From contig NZ_FNGS01000004.1 of NCBI RefSeq assembly GCF_900103285.1, positions 477,960-541,959 of the forward strand: a DNA stretch of 64,000 nt, given 5' to 3'. Origin of the DNA: Siphonobacter aquaeclarae. GTDB lineage: Bacteria; Bacteroidota; Bacteroidia; Cytophagales; Spirosomataceae. Within the stretch, counting starts at the first letter, position 1; every line of letters begins with the position of its first letter. The notes under the pieces were generated by a model, which worked only from the letters and a program-made list of their open reading frames with translations, searched no databases and had not been told where the DNA came from. The position numbers and the translations under genes were made by a program. Positions 34,207-42,011 of the stretch are shown in pieces.

Positions 34207-35691
34207 TCAGTGAAGGAATTCAGGCCGCAGGTTCAGCATGAGGTAGGCCCATTGCGCCTGATGGGAAGCCTGTCCGGCAGTCCCGAGCTTGACATATTCG
34301 AGGCTGTCAGTACCGCGCAGCCAGGAGTACCCGGCCTCCAGCGTGGCATATTTCGTGACAGTGCCCGTCACAACCAGGTCGATTTCCTGACCCAGCTGCC
34401 CGGCGAGGCGGGAGCCGTCGAGCATATTGCGGACCGGGCTGGCCAGCGAAAAATGGTGAATATCGAGCGTAGCTGTGAACCGCTTGTTGATCAGGTACCG
34501 GGCCTTCAGGAAGGCGTCGTTGAGGCCGCCGGCCGGCGCACCCGTCGCGACATAGAAGTAGTCCATGTACCCCCAATGCTTGTGCGGCGTGCCGTAGAGC
34601 GGGTCGAAACGGTGGTCTTTTCCATCGGGGTCGACGGTATTGTTGCCCGAAAGCCGTTCGAATCCCGGCCCGATCCACCATTTACCCTGACGTATCGAAG
34701 CATTCACGCCCCAATACGAAGCCGAGAGCGATTGCCCCGTTGCGGTATGCCCCGACTGCCCATAGGCAAACGCCTGCCATTGCCAGCGCTTGTCACTGCC
34801 GGTGACCATCGCGCCATAGGTAAACCGGCTGTTTACGCCTTTTACGTCGTATCGCCGGCCATAGGCCCAACCGACCGCCTGACTACCGATGCTATCTATA
34901 CGATACTTCTGAAAATCGTCCTTGAAGAGCAAGCCGGAAGCGGTGACGGTTTTCCACCGGCGGGCGGCGTACAGGTATTGCAGGGACTTGAACTGCTGCG
35001 TCTGGCCGTTGGTGGATACGGCGGATACCAGTTGCGGCGCTCCGCCTTTGCCGCTCGTCGGCACAAAACCAGCCGGTACCGGCAGTACCGAACCGGTGGT
35101 ACTGGCGACGTACGCCGGCACGTTTCCGGGTGTGTAGAAAGTCCCCTTTACCCCCGCAGCATCGGAATTCTGGTTAAATGCGATGCCCAGATCAAACTGC
35201 CAGGGCCCTTTTCCGGCTTTCAGCACGGCGGCGTCAAAACGCCGGCCCTGTTGCAGCCAGTCGAGGTTACCGAGCAGGCGGACGTCGTCATATACCAGCT
35301 CCTGACGACCTACCTTCAGTGATAACTGGCTGATCAGCTTGTCTTTCCAGGTCGAATCCGAGAGCACAAACTCCCCCCATGCTTCGTGGAGAAAGAGGCG
35401 GTTGCCGTCGGCCGGTGAGATACTGGAGGCGTCCTGCCCCCATACCCGGACGTCGCGGAGGGTCACTCCCACCCGGATTCGTTCGGAACGGTAGCCCAGG
35501 GAAATCCCTGAGCGCTGAGAGGTAAAGGCTGCCACCGAAGCCCCTTTGGGCAACAGAGTGGCATAGCCCTGGCGGAGCTCGGTACGGGTCCGGATCTGGC
35601 CCGTGAGCGTCACCTGCGCTTTTGCGGTGAATGTTAGCGATAACAGTCCCCCAAAAGCAAGCCCCCACTTGCTTTTGTAGTTGTGAATCAT
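34207..35691 (-). CDS. Alginate-export-family outer-membrane beta-barrel, candidate nitrate porin
   Basis: The 494-residue protein has a signal peptide (core LAFGGLLSLTFTAKA) followed by many amphipathic strands and an end suited to an outer-membrane barrel. The segment GRQELVYDDVRLLGNLDW and the following GRRFDAAVLK match the alginate-export barrel family (PF13372-like). It is the first gene of the operon porin-narK-nitrate reductase-rubredoxin protein, 15 bases before narK. From this context I infer that it lets nitrate, or a metal or cofactor needed by the pathway, cross the outer membrane. The named substrate of the family (alginate) is unlikely here. Confidence 0.82.
   Translation of the reverse strand: MIHNYKSKWGLAFGGLLSLTFTAKAQVTLTGQIRTRTELRQGYATLLPKGASVAAFTSQRSGISLGYRSERIRVGVTLRDVRVWGQDASSISPADGNRLFLHEAWGEFVLSDSTWKDKLISQLSLKVGRQELVYDDVRLLGNLDWLQQGRRFDAAVLKAGKGPWQFDLGIAFNQNSDAAGVKGTFYTPGNVPAYVASTTGSVLPVPAGFVPTSGKGGAPQLVSAVSTNGQTQQFKSLQYLYAARRWKTVTASGLLFKDDFQKYRIDSIGSQAVGWAYGRRYDVKGVNSRFTYGAMVTGSDKRWQWQAFAYGQSGHTATGQSLSASYWGVNASIRQGKWWIGPGFERLSGNNTVDPDGKDHRFDPLYGTPHKHWGYMDYFYVATGAPAGGLNDAFLKARYLINKRFTATLDIHHFSLASPVRNMLDGSRLAGQLGQEIDLVVTGTVTKYATLEAGYSWLRGTDSLEYVKLGTAGQASHQAQWAYLMLNLRPEFLH
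35653..35676 (-). promoter_or_regulatory. TGGGGG-hexaloop hairpin in the first codons of the nas operon
   Basis: On the minus strand a perfect 9-bp stem AAAAGCAAG/CTTGCTTTT (35676-35668 with 35661-35653) holds the loop TGGGGG (35667-35662). It starts at base 16 of the porin gene, inside the signal-peptide coding region. The stem differs from those of the related hairpins at 35741, 26961 and 27211. Confidence 0.55.
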
Positions 35692-35950
35692 TTGTTTTGG
35701 AATGAATTGTTGGTAAAACCCTTGCTAAACGATTCTTCCGAACCGGAACGGATGCCCCCACATCCTTCCGGTTTTTGACTTTCCGGGCTCTCCGGCCCCG
35801 TCGTCAAACGTGTTTTCTTTGGTCTGCGGCAACCGGAAAAAGGCCGTAGCTTTCCCGGGCGGCGGAGGTGACTTTTCCGCCTTGCGTTTGTGATTTTGTT
35901 TGAATCCGGATGGATGAAGTCTGGTGTATTACCCGCTTTTACTTTCAGGT
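35692..35950 (-). promoter_or_regulatory. Structured ~255-base leader of the nas operon
   Basis: Between the promoter and the porin start codon the minus-strand RNA can form four hairpins in a row. They are ggcgga/tccgcc (+ strand 35861-35881), an 8-bp stem at 35833-35858, a short GC stem at 35784-35800, and a strong one at 35741-35773. The last has an 8-bp plus 5-bp stem, one bulge and the loop TGGGGG. The block at 35714-35740 is shared with the nir leader. No protein gene is present. No known riboswitch class could be recognised, and no clear terminator follows. Confidence 0.5.
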
Positions 35951-35953
35951 GAT

Positions 35954-35983
35954 CAAATGTAACAAGTAACTAGTTATACCCAA
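35954..35983 (-). promoter_or_regulatory. Promoter of the nas operon
   Basis: On the minus strand TTG (35983-35981), a 19-base spacer and TACATTTG (35961-35954) match the Bacteroidota -33/-7 promoter. Transcription would start near 35947. The rest of the gap, 35984-36290, is very AT-rich and holds no gene. Confidence 0.65.
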
Positions 35984-36294
35984 ATTTTTTTAAACCAATT
36001 TTTGCCAAATTTTCTACTACCGATCTAATATTCTTTAAAATTTTAAACCTGTTTTTGTCAAAATACAACAAATTATCAAAAAGTATGGCCGTTTTTAAAT
36101 ATCCGATCAGCTGACCTTTCAAAACAGTTTTTTAGAGAATCAGTAAATACTTATACTCACATTTCAATTTTTACATTGAATAATACAAAAATCCTCTTTG
36201 AAGAATGAAAAACGCTGAAACAGACCGAATCCGGCGAATGGAAAGTCGCGCGGATCATTCCTCCGCCTGCATGCGTGCGGCTCCGATTTTTTGA

Positions 36295-36302
36295 CAACTT
36301 TG
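36295..36302 (+). promoter_or_regulatory. -7 box directly before the permease start codon
   Basis: CAACTTTG (one mismatch to TAnnTTTG) ends five bases before the ATG at 36307. Transcription from it would begin at or next to the start codon, so the mRNA could be leaderless. Confidence 0.35.
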
Positions 36303-36306
36303 CGGC

Positions 36307-37545
36307 ATGAACGTCGTCAAGATTACCCTCGCCAATCTCCGTGACAAACCGCTCAGCACGTTCCTCAGCACGCTGCTGATGGCGCTGGGAGTTGGACTGA
36401 TTTCGCTGCTCGTCCTCATCAGCCAGCAACTGGAAGATAAATTCACCCGGAACCTGAAGGGCATCGACATGGTCGTAGGTGCGAAAGGAAGCCCGCTTCA
36501 GATCATCCTTTCTTCGATTTACCAGATCGATTCGCCGACGGGGAATATTCCGCTTGACGACGCCAACCGCCTCGCCCGGAATCCGATGGTCAAAACAGCC
36601 ATCCCGCTGTCGATGGGCGATAACTACAAACTGTTCCGCATTGTCGGGACCGATCAGCGTTACCTCGATCACTTTGAAGCGAAACTGGCACAGGGACGCG
36701 TTTTTCAGCAACCGCTGGAGGCTGTTCTCGGCGATAAGGTAGCGCGGCAGACCGGCCTGAAAATCGGCGATACCTTCGCCGGCGCGCACGGTTTTGACGC
36801 CGAAGGGCACGTTCACGGCGATGCGAAATACAAGGTCGTCGGTATTGCTGCTTTTAATAATTCTGTCGTCGACAACGTCATCCTGACTCCCTACGAAAGT
36901 ATCTGGAAGGTACACGAAGGGCAGGAAGGAAGTCAGGGAAATGAAATCATCGGGGAAATGGTCAACGGAGAAGCTCCGGCCGACTCCGCCGCCGGGCCCG
37001 CGCATGAAATCACCTCCCTGCTGATCTCGTTCCGGAATCCGATGGGGAATGTCATTCTTCCCCGGATTATCAACGAAAACAGCAAACTGCAGGCCGCATC
37101 TCCGGCACTCGAAATCAACCGCATGCTGGATCTGCTCGGCGTAGGCGTGGATACCCTCCGCTGGATGGCGCTGGTCATCATCGTAATTGCCGGCGTCAGC
37201 GTGTTCATCTCGCTGTATAATTCCCTGAAAGAACGCAAATATGAAATGGCGCTGATGCTGTCGATGGGGGCTACCCGCGGCCGGCTCTTCCTCATGCTTT
37301 TGCTGGAAGGATTGATCATCAGCGTATTCGGATATCTATTCGGTCTGCTCTTCAGCCGCATCGCCCTGGGTATTCTCTCAGCGGGCGCGGATCAGAGTTT
37401 CCACTACAGCTTCCAGGTGATGGCGCTGACGACGCCGGAAGTATACCTGTTCGGAGGCGTACTGGCGCTGGGCCTGCTGGCTGCCGCATTGCCTTCACTG
37501 ACGATATACCGCATTAATCTGTCCCGGACACTGGCCGAGGAATAG
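36307..37545 (+). CDS. FtsX/MacB-type ABC transporter permease
   Basis: The 412-residue inner-membrane protein has TM1 at residues ~18-42 (FLSTLLMALGVGLISLLVLI). A large periplasmic domain (about 45-275) follows, then three C-terminal TMs (about 280-300, 330-355, 375-400), the FtsX layout. The periplasmic domain contains a His-bearing loop GAHGFDAEGHVHGD, which recalls permeases linked to zinc-related ABC systems. No ATPase is adjacent. The lone ATPase at 21019-21645 is a plausible partner, and the CFFC-motif protein at 41490 a plausible accessory. Substrate unknown. Confidence 0.85.
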   Translation: MNVVKITLANLRDKPLSTFLSTLLMALGVGLISLLVLISQQLEDKFTRNLKGIDMVVGAKGSPLQIILSSIYQIDSPTGNIPLDDANRLARNPMVKTAIPLSMGDNYKLFRIVGTDQRYLDHFEAKLAQGRVFQQPLEAVLGDKVARQTGLKIGDTFAGAHGFDAEGHVHGDAKYKVVGIAAFNNSVVDNVILTPYESIWKVHEGQEGSQGNEIIGEMVNGEAPADSAAGPAHEITSLLISFRNPMGNVILPRIINENSKLQAASPALEINRMLDLLGVGVDTLRWMALVIIVIAGVSVFISLYNSLKERKYEMALMLSMGATRGRLFLMLLLEGLIISVFGYLFGLLFSRIALGILSAGADQSFHYSFQVMALTTPEVYLFGGVLALGLLAAALPSLTIYRINLSRTLAEE

Positions 37546-37560
37546 CAGGTTGCAGCACAG

Positions 37561-37602
37561 CAAAGCCGGCAGCGGAGCATTCCGCTGCCGGCTTTGTTTT
37601 TT
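37561..37602 (+). terminator. Strong Rho-independent terminator after the permease gene
   Basis: A perfect 16-bp stem (37561-37576 with 37581-37596), a GCAT loop and six Ts follow 15 bases after the stop codon. Confidence 0.95.
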
Positions 37603-37746
37603 CCGGTTTTATCTAGAAAAAAGAATAACTCGCCGCATTCGCCTGTCATTCAGCCGGTTTGTCTTAGTTTCGTAACCAGATTTTGCCGACCCGTTTCCTT
37701 CTTCATCGCCCCGATACACCCACGGCAACCTCTGTTCGCTAAACCT

Positions 37747-38877
37747 ATGAAAAAACGTTACCTGGCGCTCCTCCTCGGATGGGTTCTTTCGGGATGCGTG
37801 GAACCGTATGACGGCAAGTATGGCAACGAGCTGAACCTCCTCGTCGTTGATGGCTACCTGACCAATGCTCCCGAACGTCAAAGCATTACGCTCCGCATGA
37901 GCGACTGGGCCCGCACGCCCGACCGCACCGGCCTGGTTACCGGCGCACACCTGCAACTGACCATTAACGACGGCGAAACCCTGCCGTTTACCGAAACGAC
38001 GAAAGGCGTGTATTCCCTGCCGGAATCGTTCCGGGGCAAGCCGGGAGACCAGTATAAATTGTCAATTGTTCTCGCGGACGGAAAGAAATATGCTTCCACG
38101 ACCGAGAAAATGCCCTCCGCCGTACCCATTACCCGGGTCTACCAGGAATTTGACCCAAAGGGCATCCGGCAGAGCGAAATCAGCTTTCTTCCGGCGCATC
38201 ACCTGTTTGTAGACGTAAACGACCCGGTAACCGAACGCAATTTTTATCTCTGGAAATGGACGTTATGGGAGCGGCAATATGCCTGCGCGACCTGTACCAA
38301 TGCGCTCTACCAGACTTCGGTACAGGATTGCGTGTCGATGAATATCAACTACGTCCCGCCGATTATCTATGACTATGCCTGCGAAGGCGACTGCTGGGAA
38401 ATTTTCCACGAGGAAGAGCTCAACGTATTCGCCGATATCTATTCCAACGGGAAAACCATCACAGGCAAAAAAGTAGCCACCCTGCCTTTCTTCAGCTGGG
38501 ACCCCGCGCTGGTGGAACTGCGCCAGCTATCCCTGTCGACCGACGCCTACCGGTACTTCAGCCTGATCGACCAGCAATCCCAGCGCACGGGAAGCCTGAC
38601 CGATACCCCGCCTGCTGCGCTGGCCGGGAATATCAAGAACGTGGATAATCCCAACGAATATGTCATGGGATACTTTTCAGCGGCAGCCGTAACGATTCAG
38701 AAGTACTGGCTGCAGCGGAAAGATGCGACTTTCGCCAAACCTATTGGCTTGCTGGGCGGCCGGGATATGCAGCTGGAGCCGTATCACGAAGAGCCTCCGG
38801 GCGTCGCCCGCCCGCCCCGCGCCCCCTGTAAACTCAGTGCCACCCGTACGCCTCTCCGCCCGGATGGCTGGCAATAA
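37747..38877 (+). CDS. DUF4249 family lipoprotein, locus 2
   Basis: The 376-residue lipoprotein starts MKKRYLALLLGWVLSGC, with the lipobox LSGC. The mature part opens with LNLLVVDGYLTNAPERQSIT, the DUF4249 hallmark, and holds a Cys-rich loop (CATC, YACEGDCW) near its middle. The ATG at 37747 is chosen because the signal peptide begins there. It is seven bases upstream of a TonB receptor gene, the reverse of the order at locus 1. A lid or ligand-capture role with that receptor is inferred from the family pairing. Confidence 0.87.
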   Translation: MKKRYLALLLGWVLSGCVEPYDGKYGNELNLLVVDGYLTNAPERQSITLRMSDWARTPDRTGLVTGAHLQLTINDGETLPFTETTKGVYSLPESFRGKPGDQYKLSIVLADGKKYASTTEKMPSAVPITRVYQEFDPKGIRQSEISFLPAHHLFVDVNDPVTERNFYLWKWTLWERQYACATCTNALYQTSVQDCVSMNINYVPPIIYDYACEGDCWEIFHEEELNVFADIYSNGKTITGKKVATLPFFSWDPALVELRQLSLSTDAYRYFSLIDQQSQRTGSLTDTPPAALAGNIKNVDNPNEYVMGYFSAAAVTIQKYWLQRKDATFAKPIGLLGGRDMQLEPYHEEPPGVARPPRAPCKLSATRTPLRPDGWQ

Positions 38878-38884
38878 CCTGCCT

Positions 38885-41302
38885 ATGAAAAGACTACTAC
38901 TCTTTCTTTTTACGGGCCTGTTGTGCTTCGCCGCCGGGGCGCAGACGCCCGTCCAAACCGCCCAAAGAGATGCCGTCCGCTTCAAAATCCGCGGAACGCT
39001 GCTGGATTCACTCGAAGGTACCCCTCTGATCAAAGCGGCGGTTTTAGTCGATTTCAAACGCTCCGGAACGACGACCGATGAAAACGGCCGCTTCGAACTG
39101 ACGCTCTATCCCGGGCAATACTGGCTGTCTTTTCGCCTGATCGGCTACCGGCCGAAACGGGTGCACGTCAACCTCACGCACGATCACCAGCTATCCGTCC
39201 GGCTCAATAGCCTGGCCAACGAGCTGGAGGAAGTCATTGTCTCCTCGAAAGGCGTTGACGCCAACGTACGCCGCCCGCTGCTCGGCGTTAACCAGCTCAA
39301 TATCAAAACATTGGAACGCATTCCGGCGGCGTTCGGGGAAGTAGACCTCCTGCGCGGAGTACAGATGCTGCCGGGCGTGACGAGTGTGGGCGAGGCGTCC
39401 AACGGGGTGAATATCCGGGGCGGAACGACCGATCAGAACCTGATTTTGCTCGACGACGCGCCGATTTTCAACCCGACGCATATGTTCGGATTGTTTTCGG
39501 CCTTCCCCCCGGACGCCGTTTCTTCGCTCGAACTCTACAAAGGCAACGCGCCGGCCCGGTACGGCGGACGGGCGGCAGCGGTAATGGACGTTACGCTGGC
39601 GAGCCCGAATCTGGAAAAGTTCAAAATGAACGGCGGGATCAGCCTGGTATCCAACCGGTTGCAGCTCGACATTCCCCTTATCAAAAACAAGCTGGGTATT
39701 TTGCTCACAGGCCGCGGGGCGTTCAATGACTTTCTGTTGCCCATCGCTTCCGAGCGGCTTAACAATATCAAAGCGAAATTTGGCGACGCCGCGGCCAAGG
39801 TCTTCTACCGGCTCAACAACCGGAATACGGTTACCCTTTCGGCATATTGGACGAAGGACTTTTTTCAGACGGATCTGCTCGGATCGATCGCCAACGTCGT
39901 CGCCACCTCCACGCAATACGATCACCGGACGATTAACGTTTCCGGTCGCTGGTTTTACGCGTTCAACAGCAAGGTGAATCTGCAGACGACTGTCCTGGCG
40001 GCAGACTATGTGCCCAAAATTCTTTTGCCGGAAAAAGATTCGCGGAATAAAGTCGTCATTCAGTCCGGTATCCGCCAGCATCAGTTCAAAACAAGCCTTA
40101 ATATCCAGCAAAAGAAGCATAACTGGGAGGTCGGCATCAGCGCGACGCAGTACCGCGTGCATCCCGGCGACCTGAAACCGGGTACCAGCCCGGCGGTATT
40201 GTCGATCCGGACACCTGTTGAAAACGGCGTAGAGCTGGCGGCACATGCGGAAGACCAGTTGACGTTATCGAAACGACTATCTGCGTCCTTCGGCCTGCGC
40301 TATTCCCAATTTCTGGCGCTGGGGCCGGGTATCGTCCGCCGGTACGCAGAAGGTCAGCCACGGGATGATTTCTCGGTGACGGATTCCACCCTCTACGGCA
40401 GCGGGCAGGTCATGCGTTCATACGGAGGTTTCGAACCCCGCATCGGCATCAACTACCAGCTAAGTCCGGTTTCGTCCGTGAAATTCGGGTACAACCTCAT
40501 GCGGCAATACCTGCAGGTTGTCTCGAATACGACAACACCGATGCCGACTGCCCGCTGGAAAACTTCCGATGCTTTTATCAAGCCGCAGGTCAGCCAGTTG
40601 ATCTCTGCCGGTTATTTCCGCAACCTCCGGGATGATGTGTATGAGCTGTCTGTTGAAGGCTACTACCGGCATACCGAAAATGTCCCCGACTACAAACCCG
40701 GCGCCGATTTTCTGTTGCAGCGCTTTCCGGAGACCCAGCTGTTGCAGGGTGTCAATCGCTCCTGGGGTATTGAAACCATGATTTCGAAGAAACGGGGTGA
40801 GCTGACCGGCTGGGTAAGCTATACCTATGCCCGGTCGCAGAACCGCATCAGCGAAGGCACAGATTTTACGCAGCGCATCAACAACGGAAACTGGTATCCG
40901 GCCAACTACGATCGCCCGCACAGCCTCAACGCGACGCTCAACATCAACCAGGGCAAGCACAACAGCTTCTCGTTCAATTTTGCATATTCAACCGGACGGC
41001 CCTATACCGCTCCGGCGGGCTTGGTGTCGTATCAGGGGCGTTATTATCCCTTCTACACCGACCGCAACCTCGAACGGATTCCGGACTACCACCGCATGGA
41101 TTTTTCCTGGTACATCACCAATCCAACCATGAAAAACAAGCGCTGGGTAGGTCACTGGGCCTTTACAGTGTATAACCTGTACGGCCGGAAAAACGCCTAT
41201 TCTGTTTTCTACCGGACGGAAGGCGTGCAAACCAAATCGCAGAAACTGGTCGTATTCGGTGCGCCGATTGTGACGATCGCGTATACGTTCAAGTTTCAGT
41301 AA
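38885..41302 (+). CDS. TonB-dependent outer-membrane receptor, locus 2
   Basis: The 805-residue receptor has a signal peptide (MKRLLLFLFTGLLCFAAGA). A CarboxypepD_reg-like domain spans residues ~30-110 (IRGTLLDSLEGTPLIKAAVL, YRPKRVHVNL). The plug carries AFGEVDLLRGVQMLPGVTS, GVNIRGGTTDQNLILLDDAP and GNAPARYGGRAAAVMD, followed by a barrel ending in VTIAYTFKFQ. It shares family and domain order with the receptor at 14343, but differs enough that a distinct ligand is likely. It is co-transcribed with the upstream DUF4249 gene. Confidence 0.92.
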   Translation: MKRLLLFLFTGLLCFAAGAQTPVQTAQRDAVRFKIRGTLLDSLEGTPLIKAAVLVDFKRSGTTTDENGRFELTLYPGQYWLSFRLIGYRPKRVHVNLTHDHQLSVRLNSLANELEEVIVSSKGVDANVRRPLLGVNQLNIKTLERIPAAFGEVDLLRGVQMLPGVTSVGEASNGVNIRGGTTDQNLILLDDAPIFNPTHMFGLFSAFPPDAVSSLELYKGNAPARYGGRAAAVMDVTLASPNLEKFKMNGGISLVSNRLQLDIPLIKNKLGILLTGRGAFNDFLLPIASERLNNIKAKFGDAAAKVFYRLNNRNTVTLSAYWTKDFFQTDLLGSIANVVATSTQYDHRTINVSGRWFYAFNSKVNLQTTVLAADYVPKILLPEKDSRNKVVIQSGIRQHQFKTSLNIQQKKHNWEVGISATQYRVHPGDLKPGTSPAVLSIRTPVENGVELAAHAEDQLTLSKRLSASFGLRYSQFLALGPGIVRRYAEGQPRDDFSVTDSTLYGSGQVMRSYGGFEPRIGINYQLSPVSSVKFGYNLMRQYLQVVSNTTTPMPTARWKTSDAFIKPQVSQLISAGYFRNLRDDVYELSVEGYYRHTENVPDYKPGADFLLQRFPETQLLQGVNRSWGIETMISKKRGELTGWVSYTYARSQNRISEGTDFTQRINNGNWYPANYDRPHSLNATLNINQGKHNSFSFNFAYSTGRPYTAPAGLVSYQGRYYPFYTDRNLERIPDYHRMDFSWYITNPTMKNKRWVGHWAFTVYNLYGRKNAYSVFYRTEGVQTKSQKLVVFGAPIVTIAYTFKFQ

Positions 41303-41383
41303 GAACTGAGTGGAACGAGGAATACTGGTATCGGCCGGATCGGAAATTTTACAACTTCATTTTGCAAGCGGGTTTTTGTACCT

Positions 41384-41411
41384 GAGTTTTTGCAACCGAG
41401 TTTTTGCAACC
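41384..41411 (+). repeat. Tandem 14-base direct repeat
   Basis: GAGTTTTTGCAACC occurs twice head to tail (41384-41397 and 41398-41411), with a degenerate third unit just upstream (GGGTTTTTGTACCT). It abuts the -33 element of the next promoter, so it could be a regulator-binding array. Confidence 0.7.
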
Positions 41412-41414
41412 CAG

Positions 41415-41445
41415 TTGAAAAAAGTTGTGAATTGCGGTAACTTTG
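41415..41445 (+). promoter_or_regulatory. Promoter of the CFFC-motif protein gene
   Basis: TTG (41415-41417), a 20-base spacer and TAACTTTG (41438-41445) form a full Bacteroidota promoter, 44 bases before the start codon. Confidence 0.7.
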
Positions 41446-41489
41446 GCTCGATTTTTAGCGTTAAGACTTGCTGAAACCACTCCTGTGCC

Positions 41490-41948
41490 ATGCGGATATT
41501 CCTTTCATTGATGGCGGCTGTCGTCCTTTTTGTCGCCGCCACGACCGATAAAGCTCCTTTTGCCGAGCCGGCAAAGATTACCTGGGAAAACCTGAAGGAT
41601 GTCAAATTCCAGAAGAAGTGGTACCCGGAAGAAAAGATGTACATCCTCTACCCGAACTTCGGGCCGGGCGTACAGAAACTGAGCAACAAGGAAGTTGTCA
41701 TCAAAGGATACCTCGTTCCGGTAGACATCACGACCAATACCTTTGTGTTGTCGGCCTACCCTAACTCCATGTGTTTTTTCTGCACGGGAACGGGCCCGGA
41801 AACCATTATGGCCCTTAAAATGAAGAAACCGAGACGGTTTAAGGTCGACGAAGTAGCCAGCTTCAAAGGCACGCTTAAACTGAACGCCAGCGATATCTAC
41901 GAACTGAACTACATTCTCGAAAACGCCGAGATCGTTCCGGGAGAATAA
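41490..41948 (+). CDS. Small exported protein with a CFFC motif (DUF3299-like)
   Basis: The 152-residue protein has an N-terminal signal sequence or membrane anchor (MRIFLSLMAAVVLFVAATT). A compact domain follows, with GYLVPVDITTNTFVLSAYP and MCFFCTGTGPETIM. The GYxxPL-then-Cys layout recalls DUF3299 proteins, which in Proteobacteria occur beside zinc-linked ABC transporters, and the two close Cys could bind metal or form a disulfide. This assignment is tentative. It stands alone between its own promoter and a terminator, 3.9 kb downstream of the FtsX-type permease. Confidence 0.7.
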   Translation: MRIFLSLMAAVVLFVAATTDKAPFAEPAKITWENLKDVKFQKKWYPEEKMYILYPNFGPGVQKLSNKEVVIKGYLVPVDITTNTFVLSAYPNSMCFFCTGTGPETIMALKMKKPRRFKVDEVASFKGTLKLNASDIYELNYILENAEIVPGE

Positions 41949-41970
41949 GACGCCGCCCGTCATTACCTTT

Positions 41971-41999
41971 GCCCTGCCGTTATTGCGGCGGGGCTTTTT
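41971..41999 (+). terminator. Rho-independent terminator after the CFFC-motif gene
   Basis: A 9-bp stem (41971-41979 with 41986-41994, one G-T pair), a 6-base loop and a T-rich tail lie before the next start codon at 42012. Confidence 0.82.
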
Positions 42000-42011
42000 C
42001 TTTTCCGGCTT

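Noticed and set aside
35741-35773. Plus-strand terminator (hairpin followed by TTTTT)
   Set aside because: No plus-strand gene lies upstream; the hairpin makes better sense as part of the minus-strand nas leader.
35841-35881. Resemblance of part of the nas leader to c-di-GMP (GEMM) riboswitch phrases
   Set aside because: Only short fragments such as AAGCTACGG match; the conserved core and tetraloop receptor are not present.
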